Positions 7,474 to 14,657 of a stretch of DNA of 16,786 nt are shown here, in pieces (the first letter of the stretch is position 1; every line of letters starts with the position of its first letter). The stretch covers positions 1-16,786 of the forward strand of contig UQVG01000014.1 of the NCBI GenBank assembly GCA_900544435.1, given 5' to 3'. Below the pieces are notes generated by a model, which saw only the letters and a program-made list of their open reading frames with translations, ran no database searches and had not been told where the DNA came from. The stretch is from an uncultured Erysipelotrichaceae bacterium (GTDB lineage Bacteria; Bacillota_I; Bacilli_A; Erysipelotrichales; Coprobacillaceae). Made by a program: the position numbers and the translations under genes.

Positions 7474-8109
7474 ATGTCAAAATCAAATATAATTATAGAA
7501 TTAAAAAAACAAGGTGTTGTTTCTGTCATTCGTGGTGATAGCTTTGAAGAGGGTTATAAAGCAGCTATTGCCTGTATTAAAGGACATTTAAATACAATAG
7601 AAGTTGCTTATACCAATAACAATGCCAATGCGATTATAAAAAAATTAACAGAAGATTATCAAAGTCGTGATGATATTTTGATTGGTGCTGGTACTGTTTT
7701 AGATGCCCAAACAGCAAGAAACGCCATTATAGCTGGTGCTAAATATGTTGTCTCACCTGCTTTTAACAAAGATACTGCAACAATGTGTAATCGCTATGGC
7801 ATTCCATATATTCCTGGTTGTATGACAATTAAAGAAATGGTAGAAGCAATGGAGTCTGGATGTGAAATCATTAAATTATTCCCTGGTAGTGCTTTTGGTC
7901 CCAAATATGTAAGTGCAGTCAAAGGGCCTCTACCTCATATTTCATTAATGGTTACTGGTGGTGTCAACTTAGATAATGCCCATGAATGGTTTAATGCTGG
8001 TGTTGATGCAATTGGTATTGGTGGTGAATTAAACAAATTAGCTGCTCAAGGCAAATTTGAAGTAATAACAGAAATAGCTAATAAATATGTGCTCACAAAA
8101 ACAAAATAA
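7474..8109 (+). CDS. kdgA: 2-keto-3-deoxy-6-phosphogluconate (KDPG) aldolase
   Basis: A 211-residue class I aldolase that splits KDPG into pyruvate and glyceraldehyde-3-phosphate, the last step of the pathway. The Schiff-base lysine is Lys134 in EIIKLFPGS, the catalytic glutamate Glu43 in TIEVAYTN, and GAGTVLD (residues 71-77), SPAFN (94-98) and MVTGGVN are further family motifs. The length is normal. Its AGGAGA site overlaps the stop region of kdgK, so the two are cotranscribed. An IS3-family element end begins only about 20 bases after its stop. Confidence 0.95.
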   Translation: MSKSNIIIELKKQGVVSVIRGDSFEEGYKAAIACIKGHLNTIEVAYTNNNANAIIKKLTEDYQSRDDILIGAGTVLDAQTARNAIIAGAKYVVSPAFNKDTATMCNRYGIPYIPGCMTIKEMVEAMESGCEIIKLFPGSAFGPKYVSAVKGPLPHISLMVTGGVNLDNAHEWFNAGVDAIGIGGELNKLAAQGKFEVITEIANKYVLTKTK

Positions 8110-8173
8110 TTAAATAGAAAGAAATGAAAATGAAGTGAACCCAATTTGTTGAACAATCATTTAAATTTGTTTT

Positions 8174-8469
8174 TTAAATAGTTATTAAGGATTGATTCCT
8201 GTATTGAACAGGAGTTAATCCTTTTAATTTCACTATGATTCTTTGAGTATTTTAATACTCAATATATTCTTCTATCGCAACCTTCAGATCATCTAATGTT
8301 TCAAAATTATATTCATAACCATAAAACATTTCATTTTTCATCGTTCCAAAGAAATTCTCCATGGGTGAATTGTCTAAATAGTTCCCTTCCTTGACATTGA
8401 TTGTTGAATTTCCTTTTCTTCAAGCATTTTGTGATATGACTGCATCTGATATTGTCAGCCCTGATCACT
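8174..8469 (-). pseudogene. IS3-family transposase OrfB fragment (integrase core C-terminus)
   Basis: The minus-strand translation in broken frames contains SDQG, QYQMQSYHKMLEEKEIQQSM, SRKGN, LDNSPMENFFGTMKNEM, FYGYEY, and GLTPVQYRNQSL, the hallmark C-terminal half of IS3/IS150 OrfB (DDE integrase core). Asp of SDQG and Glu of MENFF are retained, but the gene is dead: a TGA replaces the usual Trp after SDQG (8455-8457), a one-base deletion shifts the frame near 8380-8386, and a TAA (8252-8254) replaces a Tyr codon in the IEYY region. The N-terminal part and orfA are absent. Confidence 0.88.
8187..8225 (+). terminator. Possible terminator for kdgK-kdgA within the IS remnant
   Basis: AAGGATT (8187-8193) pairs with AATCCTT (8217-8223), and inside it TCCTG (8197-8201) pairs with CAGGA (8209-8213) across a small internal loop, with TT after the stem. 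No other terminator is visible after kdgA. The T run is short, so activity is uncertain. Confidence 0.35.
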
Positions 8470-8496
8470 ATTATACCGAATTCGGTATAATAGTGA
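8465..8496. repeat. 32-bp perfect palindrome
   Basis: The arm TCACTATTATACCGAA (8465-8480) is followed at once by its exact reverse complement (8481-8496), with GAATTC at the centre and no loop. It covers the point where transposase homology ends. Each arm carries a TATAAT/ATTATA hexamer. It may be a junction formed by inverted duplication or an operator; nothing in the sequence decides this. Confidence 0.85.
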
Positions 8497-8674
8497 CTAT
8501 GCCGAAAAAAACTATTCCAAAGTTCTGGTGACGGTATAGTAAATAATGCAATTTCTTCGTTATAGTCACTTTGTATTACTAATGGATTTTTGACAATCTA
8601 TATCCAATCCTTTTTCATCAGCAAGTCTTAGCTGATTTTTTTGTCTTGCATCATAGCTATAGGTTGAAAGTATG
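8497..8674 (-). other. Decayed coding fragment between IS remnant and the 106-residue frame
   Basis: The minus strand reads through as two short frames: one gives TYSYDARQKNQLRLADEKGL and ends at a TGA, the other gives NEEIALFTIPSPELWNSFF. Both look like protein rather than random sequence. The first resembles the repeated YDxxQMxQIRLGLExGLD motif of large proteins in Firmicute conjugative elements, from memory only. Frameshifts separate them from each other and from the frame at 8675-8995, so they may once have been one gene. Confidence 0.35.
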
Positions 8675-8995
8675 TTATCTAACTTCTGGCTCATAAATAT
8701 AAGGATCCTCTTCATATTCAAAGATATCTGGCAGTTCACATTCACATGATTCTATTAGATAATCATGACAGATATGATGTGTTTTACAGTAATCTAGATA
8801 TCTGATTAATCCTTCTCGATGCTCAATTTCATCATAATAACGATTAATTAATGTCCAATATACTGCATGTGTACTATTTGGCATATAAAAGATATTATAT
8901 CCCTGTTCTAAATAATCTAGTTCATAATCATCAAAACTGTAGTCCCATTCTGGTACCTGTAAATATGAATCATCTTTAGTATCATAGATATACAA
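8675..8995 (-). CDS. Hypothetical acidic Tyr-rich protein, probably a fragment
   Basis: A 106-codon frame that starts only with TTG; a stop lies four codons upstream and no ribosome binding site is visible. The product is strongly acidic and rich in Tyr and Asp/Glu (for example EWDYSFDDYELDYLEQGYN, residues 16-34, and a tail DIFEYEEDPYIYEPEVR). No known domain is recognised. The sequence context of decayed coding fragments on both sides suggests the surviving part of a larger gene from an integrated element. An intact small gene with a TTG start is the alternative. Confidence 0.4.
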   Translation of the reverse strand: MYIYDTKDDSYLQVPEWDYSFDDYELDYLEQGYNIFYMPNSTHAVYWTLINRYYDEIEHREGLIRYLDYCKTHHICHDYLIESCECELPDIFEYEEDPYIYEPEVR

Positions 8996-9079
8996 GTAAT
9001 CATGATTTTAATTATCTTCATAAAAAGAAAGCATTGAATCTTTCTTTACAAATATTGCTGTTAAAACTAATTCCATAAT

Positions 9080-9111
9080 TAAAAACAGCTACAAGGTAAA
9101 TTTACCTTGTA
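9080..9111 (-). terminator. Intrinsic terminator (minus strand)
   Basis: TACAAGGTAAA and its exact complement form a 22-bp perfect palindrome at 9090-9111 (9-bp stem with a short AATT turn). On the minus strand it is followed by GCTG and TTTTT. It ends transcription of the frame at 9125-9307, whose stop is 13 bases away. Confidence 0.65.
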
Positions 9112-9124
9112 ACCTCTCCTTTCC

Positions 9125-9307
9125 TTATGATAAGAAGAATCCATCATCATCCTTATTTTCCATCGTATCAAATAGTTCTGCCATAATACTGTCATCTTCT
9201 TTGATGTTATCAAATGTTTCTATATATTTTGTATTGTTGACCTGAAACTTAGGTTCATTTTTCTTCTTTGGTTTATTTTCATCTTCAATCATTTTATCCG
9301 CTGTCAT
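9125..9307 (-). CDS. Small acidic/lysine-rich protein, probably the C-terminal remnant of a larger gene
   Basis: Sixty codons from an ATG at 9307, rich in Lys, Asp and Glu, without a recognised domain (KPKKKNEPKFQVNN, then an acidic tail ending DDDGFFLS). Sense-like coding continues a few codons upstream of the ATG (INEEVALK) to a stop at 9332-9334, which is also where homology to the group II intron reverse transcriptase ends. No ribosome binding site precedes the ATG. The simplest reading is a gene tail left when a deletion joined it to the intron fragment. It is followed by a clear terminator. Confidence 0.4.
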   Translation of the reverse strand: MTADKMIEDENKPKKKNEPKFQVNNTKYIETFDNIKEDDSIMAELFDTMENKDDDGFFLS

Positions 9308-9323
9308 CTTTAAAGCAACTTCT

Positions 9324-9713
9324 TCATTGATTTAGATAGTATAAGACTTCTTCCTTGCCCATGTGAGCACTTCTTCTTGGTCGAAAACCAAAGCTATGTT
9401 CACTAAAAATTGGCTCATAGATTTGACTTAGTACTTGTAACATTGCTTGTTGGATAACTCGGTCTACTACTGTTGCTATTCCTAATGGTCTTTGTTTACC
9501 ATTAGGTTTTGGGATATACACTCTCTTAACAGGCATCGGTCGATATTGTTTATTCATTATCTTTGAGATTAATTCTTCCTGATATTGTTCAAACCAATAT
9601 TCAATCTCTTGCACTGTCATCTTATCAATCCCAGGTGCTCCTTTATTTTGTTTGACCTTTTTGATTGCAATCTGTAAATTCTCTTCACTTAAAATCTTTT
9701 CCATTAATTCCAT
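9324..9713 (-). pseudogene. ltrA: Group II intron reverse transcriptase/maturase, N-terminal fragment
   Basis: A 129-codon frame with a strong AAGGAGGAGC site before its ATG. It carries the N-terminal RT blocks: MEKILSEENLQIAIKKVKQN, NKGAPGIDKMTV (about residues 23-34), VKRVYIPKPNGKQRPLGIAT (about 62-81), DRVIQQAMLQVLSQIYEPIF (about 84-103) and SFGFRPRRSAH (about 107-117). It then reads EEVLYYLNQ and stops where intact proteins go on to the YADD-containing palm. Intact LtrA-type proteins have 400-600 residues, so catalytic aspartates, the maturase and endonuclease domains are all gone. Confidence 0.9.
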
Positions 9714-10244
9714 TTGCTGCTCCTCCTTCTATTTGTAAATTTATTTGGAAAACATCCCAACTACCTTCACCTTCTATGGTTACGTTCCATAGTTATAGGC
9801 TATTCTCATATTCGGACTATCCAAACATTGCTTATAGCGATTTGCACTCTATAAACGTTTCAGTCCTTCAGTATTTCTACCTACTATGACTTCATCTGAC
9901 TTCTTATGGCAGACCTTTTTCGACCGAGGGTACTATCACTGATTTTAAAGTTTACTAGACTTCCTCGTCCATAAGACCTCCCGGGGTAATTCATGAATCC
10001 TATTTCTTTCACAACGTCTTGATTTACTGTCTTGGTTTTACGTTTACCTTTTGGACTTTAGTTTGATTAGCTACCTTATCCCCCATTTAGCCTCATCAAG
10101 TTTCTGTTCGTACGCTCAAAAGAATCGCTACACCACTTCCTTCACCCATGACATCACTGTCAACGGCTTGTGGTTCACTACACTTGGCGGTAAATACCTG
10201 TGGTTGGTTTATCTCCAACTGAATTCATGCCATGCCCGGCACAC
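9714..10244 (-). ncRNA. Group II intron RNA, 5' domains
   Basis: This is the part of the intron RNA upstream of the reverse transcriptase gene (domain I and following). The 5' GTGTG, the CCGGGCATGG segment and many short self-complementary blocks (for example GGTTGG near 10200 against CCAACC) fit a group II ribozyme. Domain V is absent from the window, so the ribozyme core is incomplete. It has no gene of its own; plus-strand open frames here are chance. Confidence 0.6.
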
Positions 10245-10245
10245 C

Positions 10246-10287
10246 AAAAAAGCTCATGATTACATATAAATTTGTAATCATGAGCTT
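10246..10287 (-). terminator. Strong intrinsic terminator, target of the intron
   Basis: AAGCTCATGATTACA (10250-10264) and its exact complement (10273-10287) form a 15-bp stem with an 8-base loop; on the minus strand the hairpin is followed by TTTT and then GG, where the intron starts. The hairpin could also work in the plus direction (TTATTTTTATTT after it). Confidence 0.85.
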
Positions 10288-10332
10288 ATTTTTATTTCAA
10301 TTATTCACCAACGTATGGTAATAAACCATCGG

Positions 10333-10452
10333 TTATTTCCGCATTTTTTGAGTTTTTTTTAGCCATTTTTCGCCTATTTCATCCATATTATACTTATTTT
10401 TTGTTGGTTCCTCAAGGAGTTGTCCCTTTTTTGTCCCTTTTTTATAAATATG
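10333..10452 (-). pseudogene. Short lysine-rich frame, possibly the tail of a tyrosine integrase
   Basis: Thirty-nine codons open between stops at 10453-10455 and 10333-10335, with no start codon near its 5' end. It encodes YKKGTKKGQLLEEPTKNKY followed by MDEIGEKWLKKTQKMRK. The GTKKGQ and GEKWLKK features resemble C-terminal tails of phage/ICE site-specific integrases, but this is a weak recollection and too short to prove. It lies just after the acetyltransferase gene and before a strong terminator, as an integrase gene end might. Confidence 0.3.
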
Positions 10453-10463
10453 TTATAGGCATT

Positions 10464-11075
10464 TTAAAGAACTTTTAAATATTGTAATAACTTATATTCT
10501 TCTCCGTTTTTTGAAAAAGTCATTCTTGAATCAAATTCTTTAAAATTTCTTTCTTCATAAAATAATTTTAATTTTTCTTTATCATTAGCTTCTAAAAATA
10601 CTACAATACCCCCTACTTTATATTGGACTTCTTTTATAGTATTCATAGCAAGATTCATAAGCTCTTCTCCTGTGATTCTTTTATTTAAATCATTAGAAAA
10701 GTTCTTTCCGAGCTGAGCAATTAAATATGCTGACATCGTATATGTCCCTATTTCTTTATTAAATTGACTAATTCGTTGTAATTTTTTTGATATAGTTTTA
10801 CTTATAGAAGTTCCTTTTACAATTAATGGTTTTAATGTTAAAGAAAAATAACCCAACAATGCACCATCTATATTTGAAAAAACTAGATATGTAACTGATT
10901 GACTTTTTTTCGTAAATTCAATTGCATTTTCTTTTAAAAAATACTCAACATCCTTATTTTGAGGACAAGAAAAGCCAGAGAGCAATTTAACTAATGCAGG
11001 TTCTCCAGCTTCTTCATCAGTGCCTAACGCTAAATATTCTCGAATGTTGATAATTAAGAATCTATTATCCGACAT
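10464..11075 (-). CDS. GNAT-family acetyltransferase, probable toxin of a toxin-antitoxin pair
   Basis: A 203-residue protein with a GNAT fold signature. A central strand/helix block (SVTYLVFSNIDGALLGYFSL, about residues 59-78; YTMSAYLIAQLGKN, about 112-125) is followed by RITGEEL (about 133-139) at the place of the acetyl-CoA loop R/Q-x-x-G-x-G/A, whose last position is here Glu. The C-terminal GGIVVFLEANDKEKLKLFYE (about 154-173) plus NFKEF is the usual GNAT ending. GNAT toxins acetylate aminoacyl-tRNA and stop translation. The ATG at 11075 overlaps the upstream 62-residue gene by 11 bases, and AAAGGAG lies 8 bases before it. The toxin role is inferred from family resemblance and arrangement; an ordinary small-molecule or protein acetyltransferase is possible. 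Confidence 0.8.
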   Translation of the reverse strand: MSDNRFLIINIREYLALGTDEEAGEPALVKLLSGFSCPQNKDVEYFLKENAIEFTKKSQSVTYLVFSNIDGALLGYFSLTLKPLIVKGTSISKTISKKLQRISQFNKEIGTYTMSAYLIAQLGKNFSNDLNKRITGEELMNLAMNTIKEVQYKVGGIVVFLEANDKEKLKLFYEERNFKEFDSRMTFSKNGEEYKLLQYLKVL

Positions 11076-11253
11076 CCATTTTTCTCCTTTGCTTCATAAA
11101 ATTTCTTAGAGCGTTTTCGCCTTTAATTTCCTTAGCATTTATAGGAGTATGAATCGAAGGATTATTAGCAGATTCTTCTATTGCTTCAACAAATTTATTT
11201 ACCTGACGTTGTCCTGATATAACAAAATTATGAGTAATACTTGAAGTTGCCAT
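11065..11253 (-). CDS. Small protein upstream of GNAT gene, probable antitoxin
   Basis: A 62-residue protein with an AAAGGAGG site 7 bases before its ATG. It begins MATSSITHNFVISGQRQV, continues with a predicted helix (NKFVEAIEESANN), a short linker (PSIHTPINAKEI) and a basic C-terminal helix (ALRNFMKQRRKMD). It is not a clear DUF1778 ribbon-helix-helix antitoxin, the usual partner of TacT/AtaT toxins. First position in the pair, small size and an 11-base overlap with the acetyltransferase fit an antitoxin that is made first and couples toxin translation to its own. Small proteins of this look next to GNAT genes are familiar to me from Firmicute genomes, but I know no assigned function. Confidence 0.72.
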   Translation of the reverse strand: MATSSITHNFVISGQRQVNKFVEAIEESANNPSIHTPINAKEIKGENALRNFMKQRRKMDVG

Positions 11254-11309
11254 AATAACACCTCCTTTAATAGTTTGGCATATTTAAGTTTGTTCTATTC
11301 TTCACTACT

Positions 11310-11338
11310 ATTCTATTATTTAAAATTAAATTATGCAA
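11310..11338 (-). promoter_or_regulatory. Putative promoter of the GNAT/antitoxin pair
   Basis: On the minus strand TTGCAT (11338-11333), a 17-base spacer and TAGAAT (11315-11310) lie about 50 bases before the small gene. The bases around and after the -10 contain a repeated GAATAG (AATAGAATAG and GAAGAATAGAAC), which could be an autoregulatory operator; this is speculative. Confidence 0.5.
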
Positions 11339-11370
11339 TAAATATCAACAAAAAAACAAAAAGCACAGAA

Positions 11371-11401
11371 AAGGAACACAATATAATAATATGTGTTCCT
11401 T
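11371..11401 (-). terminator. Terminator between hsdR and the GNAT pair
   Basis: AAGGAACACA (11371-11380) pairs with TGTGTTCCTT (11392-11401), a perfect 10-bp stem with an 11-base loop. On the minus strand it is followed by TTCTGTGCTTTTTG, so it should reduce read-through from hsdR into the acetyltransferase pair. It could also act in the plus direction (AATATTTTTAT). Confidence 0.65.
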
Positions 11402-11479
11402 AATATTTTTATAATTACTTTTTTTATATTTACTGATTTTATAGTTGAAGCATTTCACTACATCTTATTGAAACTCTTA

Positions 11480-14400
11480 TTATTCTTGCTTTTCATAGTC
11501 CATTTCATCAATATTGAACCCGTCACGCTTAATAAATTCTCTTAACAGCTTATCTGCCTTAATTTTACATATGAATAAAACATTATTTTTTCCTGTAAGA
11601 TTGTCATAATACTGTTTAACTAATGTATCATTCATCGTTCCTTTTAAATCAGTATATCTTCCATATTCGTCTATTTTGTCTTGTGTTGGTCTTAAACTCA
11701 TAAGGTGACGCAACTTTTCTTCATTGATACCTAAAGCTCTAACGATAGCTTTTATTTGGCTGTCTCTTTCTTTGTACAACCTATCATCAATATATTCCTG
11801 TAATGTTTTACCTTCATCTACGTGTAAATCACCGCTTTGAATCTCATGCAAGATAATACTTGCCTGTTTCTGTTCGGCTTGCGATAAAAGGCCAAATGAT
11901 TTATGTAACTCATTAGTTACTTTTTCAAGTTCTTCTTGTGGGACATTGCTTTGTATCGATTTAATATATTTTTCAAAGTTTAACTGCATATAATCAGCGT
12001 CTATTTTATCAGTTCTAACCGTTGAAGTATTAGTATCGATGTTATATCCTGTTCCTTCGGGTTTTGGGTCTCTTCCTGGTCCTTCTCCTGTTATTTCTCT
12101 ATATCTTACTGATAAGACATCATAAATATATTTATTAAATTCTAAAATTACTGTTGTGTTGTTTTCTTTGTCTTTATATTCTAGCTTATCCCATGTAAAT
12201 CCCTGAATCAAAGCAGCTTCAAGATATCTGTTAAGTTTTCCAAATTCTTTCACAAACTTTTTACAAGCAGCTTCGTCTTCGGGTATCTGCATAAAGTCAT
12301 TGATATCACTATTGTCAAATATACTTTTGATAGTAGAATATTTTTCGTTCATACTTCTGATATTATCATAAAGATGTTCAACAAATAAACCAAATGGTTT
12401 ATTTCCAGAATACAGTTTTACTGCTTCCTTTGTTAAACGTTCCATTGTATGAGGTTTTCTGTAATACTTGATTGTTCCAAATGGCTTTTCAATTCCAAAA
12501 AGTCTATTTGTTCTTGAATATGCCTGTATAAGATTTTCATTATATAAAATTTTATCAAGATAAAGTGTATTTATCCATTTTGAATCAAATCCTGTAAGCA
12601 TTTGCTCAACAACGATAAGAAGGTCGATTGTTTCCTCGGGTTTAAGTTTTGAATAGTTTTCTTTATGACTTAATCTTTTGGCAATATCTTTCTTCATTTT
12701 TGGAAATAAAGGAATAGAATATTGTCCCTGTTTATTGTATCTGTTTTCATAGTCTTCTATGATTTCAATTAATCCATCTTCTTTATCTATAGACTTATCT
12801 CCACTGTTATCAATAGTTGGTTCAAACAATGCTGTCACTTTTAATGATGGTATTTCTTTTTTGAAAAGTCTGTAATATTCAATAGCTTCAGCAATGCTGC
12901 TAGTTGCAAGAATAGCATGAAATTTACCGTTTCTGCTCAACGTTACCCAATTTTTGACAATATCCTTAACTACAGCAAGCCTGTGCTTATCTGTTTCATA
13001 CTGGCTATTAGGTACGTAATCTTCAATCCCCTTGATATAATTGTCTCCATTATCATAATAACCGGCCATTTTTACTTCATTCATGAATTTATAATATATT
13101 TTTTTCTTTTTTTCGTCTTCAAATATTTCTTCAACGGAATTTGATTTTGCTTGCTGTAAGGCTACAGCTTGTCTTATGTCATCATCCTGGAATGTTAATA
13201 CTTTATATGTATCGAATCCTAAGACATTTTTATCTCTGATACCATCAGCAATACTGTATCTGTGCAACTCATCCCCTAAAATTGTAGATGTTGTATTACC
13301 TTTTTTCATATTTTCTTTTTGAATAGGAGTTCCTGTAAAACCAAAGAAAAGTGCGCTTGGTAGCATTCGTTTAATATCTGCAAGCATTTCTCCAAAAGTT
13401 GAACGATGAGCTTCATCAATAATAATAACAATTCTCATATTTCTGATATTTCTTAATTCTTCATCAGTTTTACGATTTGCCAATTCACTCATCTTTTGAA
13501 TAGAAGTAACAACAAGCGGTGCTGCATTGTCTGGATTTGATAGTTTAATAAATAAGTCATTTGCTGTTTTTGTGTCTTGAACATCATCTTCATTTGTAGC
13601 AAAAGCCCTATAATTTTTTAATGACTGTGTTCCTAATTCAATCCTATCTACCAAAAATATAACCTTATCTGCTTCGCCAGAGTCAGCAATAAGTTGCGCT
13701 GATTTGAAACTTGTCATTGTTTTACCAGACCCCGTTGTATGGAAAATATACCCTCCTAATTGGTCATTTATGTTCCAATCATGGTTTGTAACCTTATCAC
13801 AAATTCTGCTGGTAGCATAATATTGATAGCTTCTCATAATTTTTAATACATTATCTGTATAATCTGCGATTGTATAAAAACCAATTAATTGATGTGCCAT
13901 AGGAATAGATAAAAATGAACTGGCGATTTTATTCCATTCATTAACAGGAATATTATTAAAATCGGCCCAATGAAAATAAAACTCTCTATTAAATTTTCCT
14001 TCTGGTCCAGGATTTGCAAAATATACAGTTTCTTCAGGTGTCATGGCAACAAAAATCTGTACCAGCGAGAATAGTCCTGTAAATATCCCTTCATGAGCAT
14101 ATTTTTCTATCTGATGATATGCGTCACTGACTGGCACTCCACTTCTTTTTAATTCTACATGGAAGACGGGCATACCATTAATTAACAGCATGATGTCCCC
14201 TCGTCTGTCATTAAGTATTCTGGCAGTTTTAAATTTTGGTTGTCTAACAATTTGATATCTGCTCTCTCCAGCTGCAATTTCATTTCTGTCATAGATTTTA
14301 AGACTTATAGTTTTTCCATAATGAAGTTTATCATCGGGGTTATCTCTTACAATATTCGTAAGTTTCCCATTGATAAAATCATTTAAAGCAACTGGTGTTC

Positions 14401-14620
14401 TCCCCTGATTTACATTATCAAGAATCTGTGCCATTTCTGTTTTGGTTAGAGGACAGTCATTCAGTCTGTCTTTTTGTTTATTGTTATTAAAGAGAATATC
14501 TGCCCAATTTTGAATCAAATCTTCTTCGGTTGGATATTCTATAACTTCTCTTTCCCATCCTTTTTCAAAAAGCAGAGCAACAAGAGCGTCCTCAAAATCT
14601 TTTTCTTGTTTAAAAATCAT
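11480..14620 (-). CDS. hsdR: Type I restriction endonuclease subunit R
   Basis: A 1046-residue HsdR, the translocase and nuclease subunit that loops DNA and cleaves unmodified invaders. Visible in order: an N-terminal PD-ExK nuclease with Asp142 (GDIMLL) and Glu156-x-Lys158 (HVELKRSG); helicase motif I TTGSGKT with Lys300; motif II DEAH at 402-405; motif III GFTGTP at 427-432; motif VI QAYSRTNRLFG at 700-710 with Arg704 and Arg707; then a long helical C-terminal region that contacts the methylase. All key residues are present and the length is normal. GGAGGA precedes the ATG at 14620; hsdS ends 37 bases upstream. An earlier ATG four bases upstream is out of frame. Confidence 0.97.
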   Translation of the reverse strand: MIFKQEKDFEDALVALLFEKGWEREVIEYPTEEDLIQNWADILFNNNKQKDRLNDCPLTKTEMAQILDNVNQGRTPVALNDFINGKLTNIVRDNPDDKLHYGKTISLKIYDRNEIAAGESRYQIVRQPKFKTARILNDRRGDIMLLINGMPVFHVELKRSGVPVSDAYHQIEKYAHEGIFTGLFSLVQIFVAMTPEETVYFANPGPEGKFNREFYFHWADFNNIPVNEWNKIASSFLSIPMAHQLIGFYTIADYTDNVLKIMRSYQYYATSRICDKVTNHDWNINDQLGGYIFHTTGSGKTMTSFKSAQLIADSGEADKVIFLVDRIELGTQSLKNYRAFATNEDDVQDTKTANDLFIKLSNPDNAAPLVVTSIQKMSELANRKTDEELRNIRNMRIVIIIDEAHRSTFGEMLADIKRMLPSALFFGFTGTPIQKENMKKGNTTSTILGDELHRYSIADGIRDKNVLGFDTYKVLTFQDDDIRQAVALQQAKSNSVEEIFEDEKKKKIYYKFMNEVKMAGYYDNGDNYIKGIEDYVPNSQYETDKHRLAVVKDIVKNWVTLSRNGKFHAILATSSIAEAIEYYRLFKKEIPSLKVTALFEPTIDNSGDKSIDKEDGLIEIIEDYENRYNKQGQYSIPLFPKMKKDIAKRLSHKENYSKLKPEETIDLLIVVEQMLTGFDSKWINTLYLDKILYNENLIQAYSRTNRLFGIEKPFGTIKYYRKPHTMERLTKEAVKLYSGNKPFGLFVEHLYDNIRSMNEKYSTIKSIFDNSDINDFMQIPEDEAACKKFVKEFGKLNRYLEAALIQGFTWDKLEYKDKENNTTVILEFNKYIYDVLSVRYREITGEGPGRDPKPEGTGYNIDTNTSTVRTDKIDADYMQLNFEKYIKSIQSNVPQEELEKVTNELHKSFGLLSQAEQKQASIILHEIQSGDLHVDEGKTLQEYIDDRLYKERDSQIKAIVRALGINEEKLRHLMSLRPTQDKIDEYGRYTDLKGTMNDTLVKQYYDNLTGKNNVLFICKIKADKLLREFIKRDGFNIDEMDYEKQE

Positions 14621-14657
14621 TCATAGTCCTCCGATTTTTTCTCTCTTTTCCATTTTT

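Larger units (their letters stand above)
8131..8469 (-). mobile_element. Truncated IS3-family (IS150-like) insertion sequence, 3' end only
   Basis: The stretch carries the 3' part of an orfB transposase on the minus strand and, at 8131-8155, a sequence like the IS3-family terminal inverted repeat (begins TGAAGTGAACCCAATTTG, with the outer TGA). The other end of the element is missing; homology to the transposase stops near 8469, inside a palindrome. It lies directly behind kdgA and marks the junction between the sugar locus and the accessory region. Confidence 0.8.
9324..10244 (-). mobile_element. Truncated group II intron (class C-like), 5' portion
   Basis: On the minus strand an intron begins at 10244 with GTGTGCCGGGCATGGCATG, the typical group II 5' end, runs through about 530 bases of structured RNA-like sequence of higher GC than its surroundings, and enters an intron-encoded reverse transcriptase at 9713. 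The remaining RT domains, the maturase domain and RNA domains V/VI are missing: homology stops near 9330. The 5' end lies two bases after the T run of a 15-bp terminator hairpin, the usual target of class C introns. The element cannot splice or move by itself. Confidence 0.83.

Noticed and set aside
9024..9047. 8-bp hairpin AAAGAAAG/CTTTCTTT
   Set aside because: Low-complexity purine/pyrimidine arms with no T run; likely chance in AT-rich DNA.
10051..10269. Plus-strand open frame of 72 codons
   Set aside because: It lies opposite the 5' RNA of the group II intron, has no ribosome binding site, and the translation looks like no protein.
10310..10380. Minus-strand mini-gene MAKKNSKNAEITDGLLPYVG (about 21 codons)
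   Set aside because: No ribosome binding site, very short, and it overlaps the possible integrase tail in another frame.
12917..13144. Plus-strand open frame opposite hsdR
   Set aside because: It is a shadow of a well-supported gene with all helicase motifs, and the translation is hydrophobic and non-descript.
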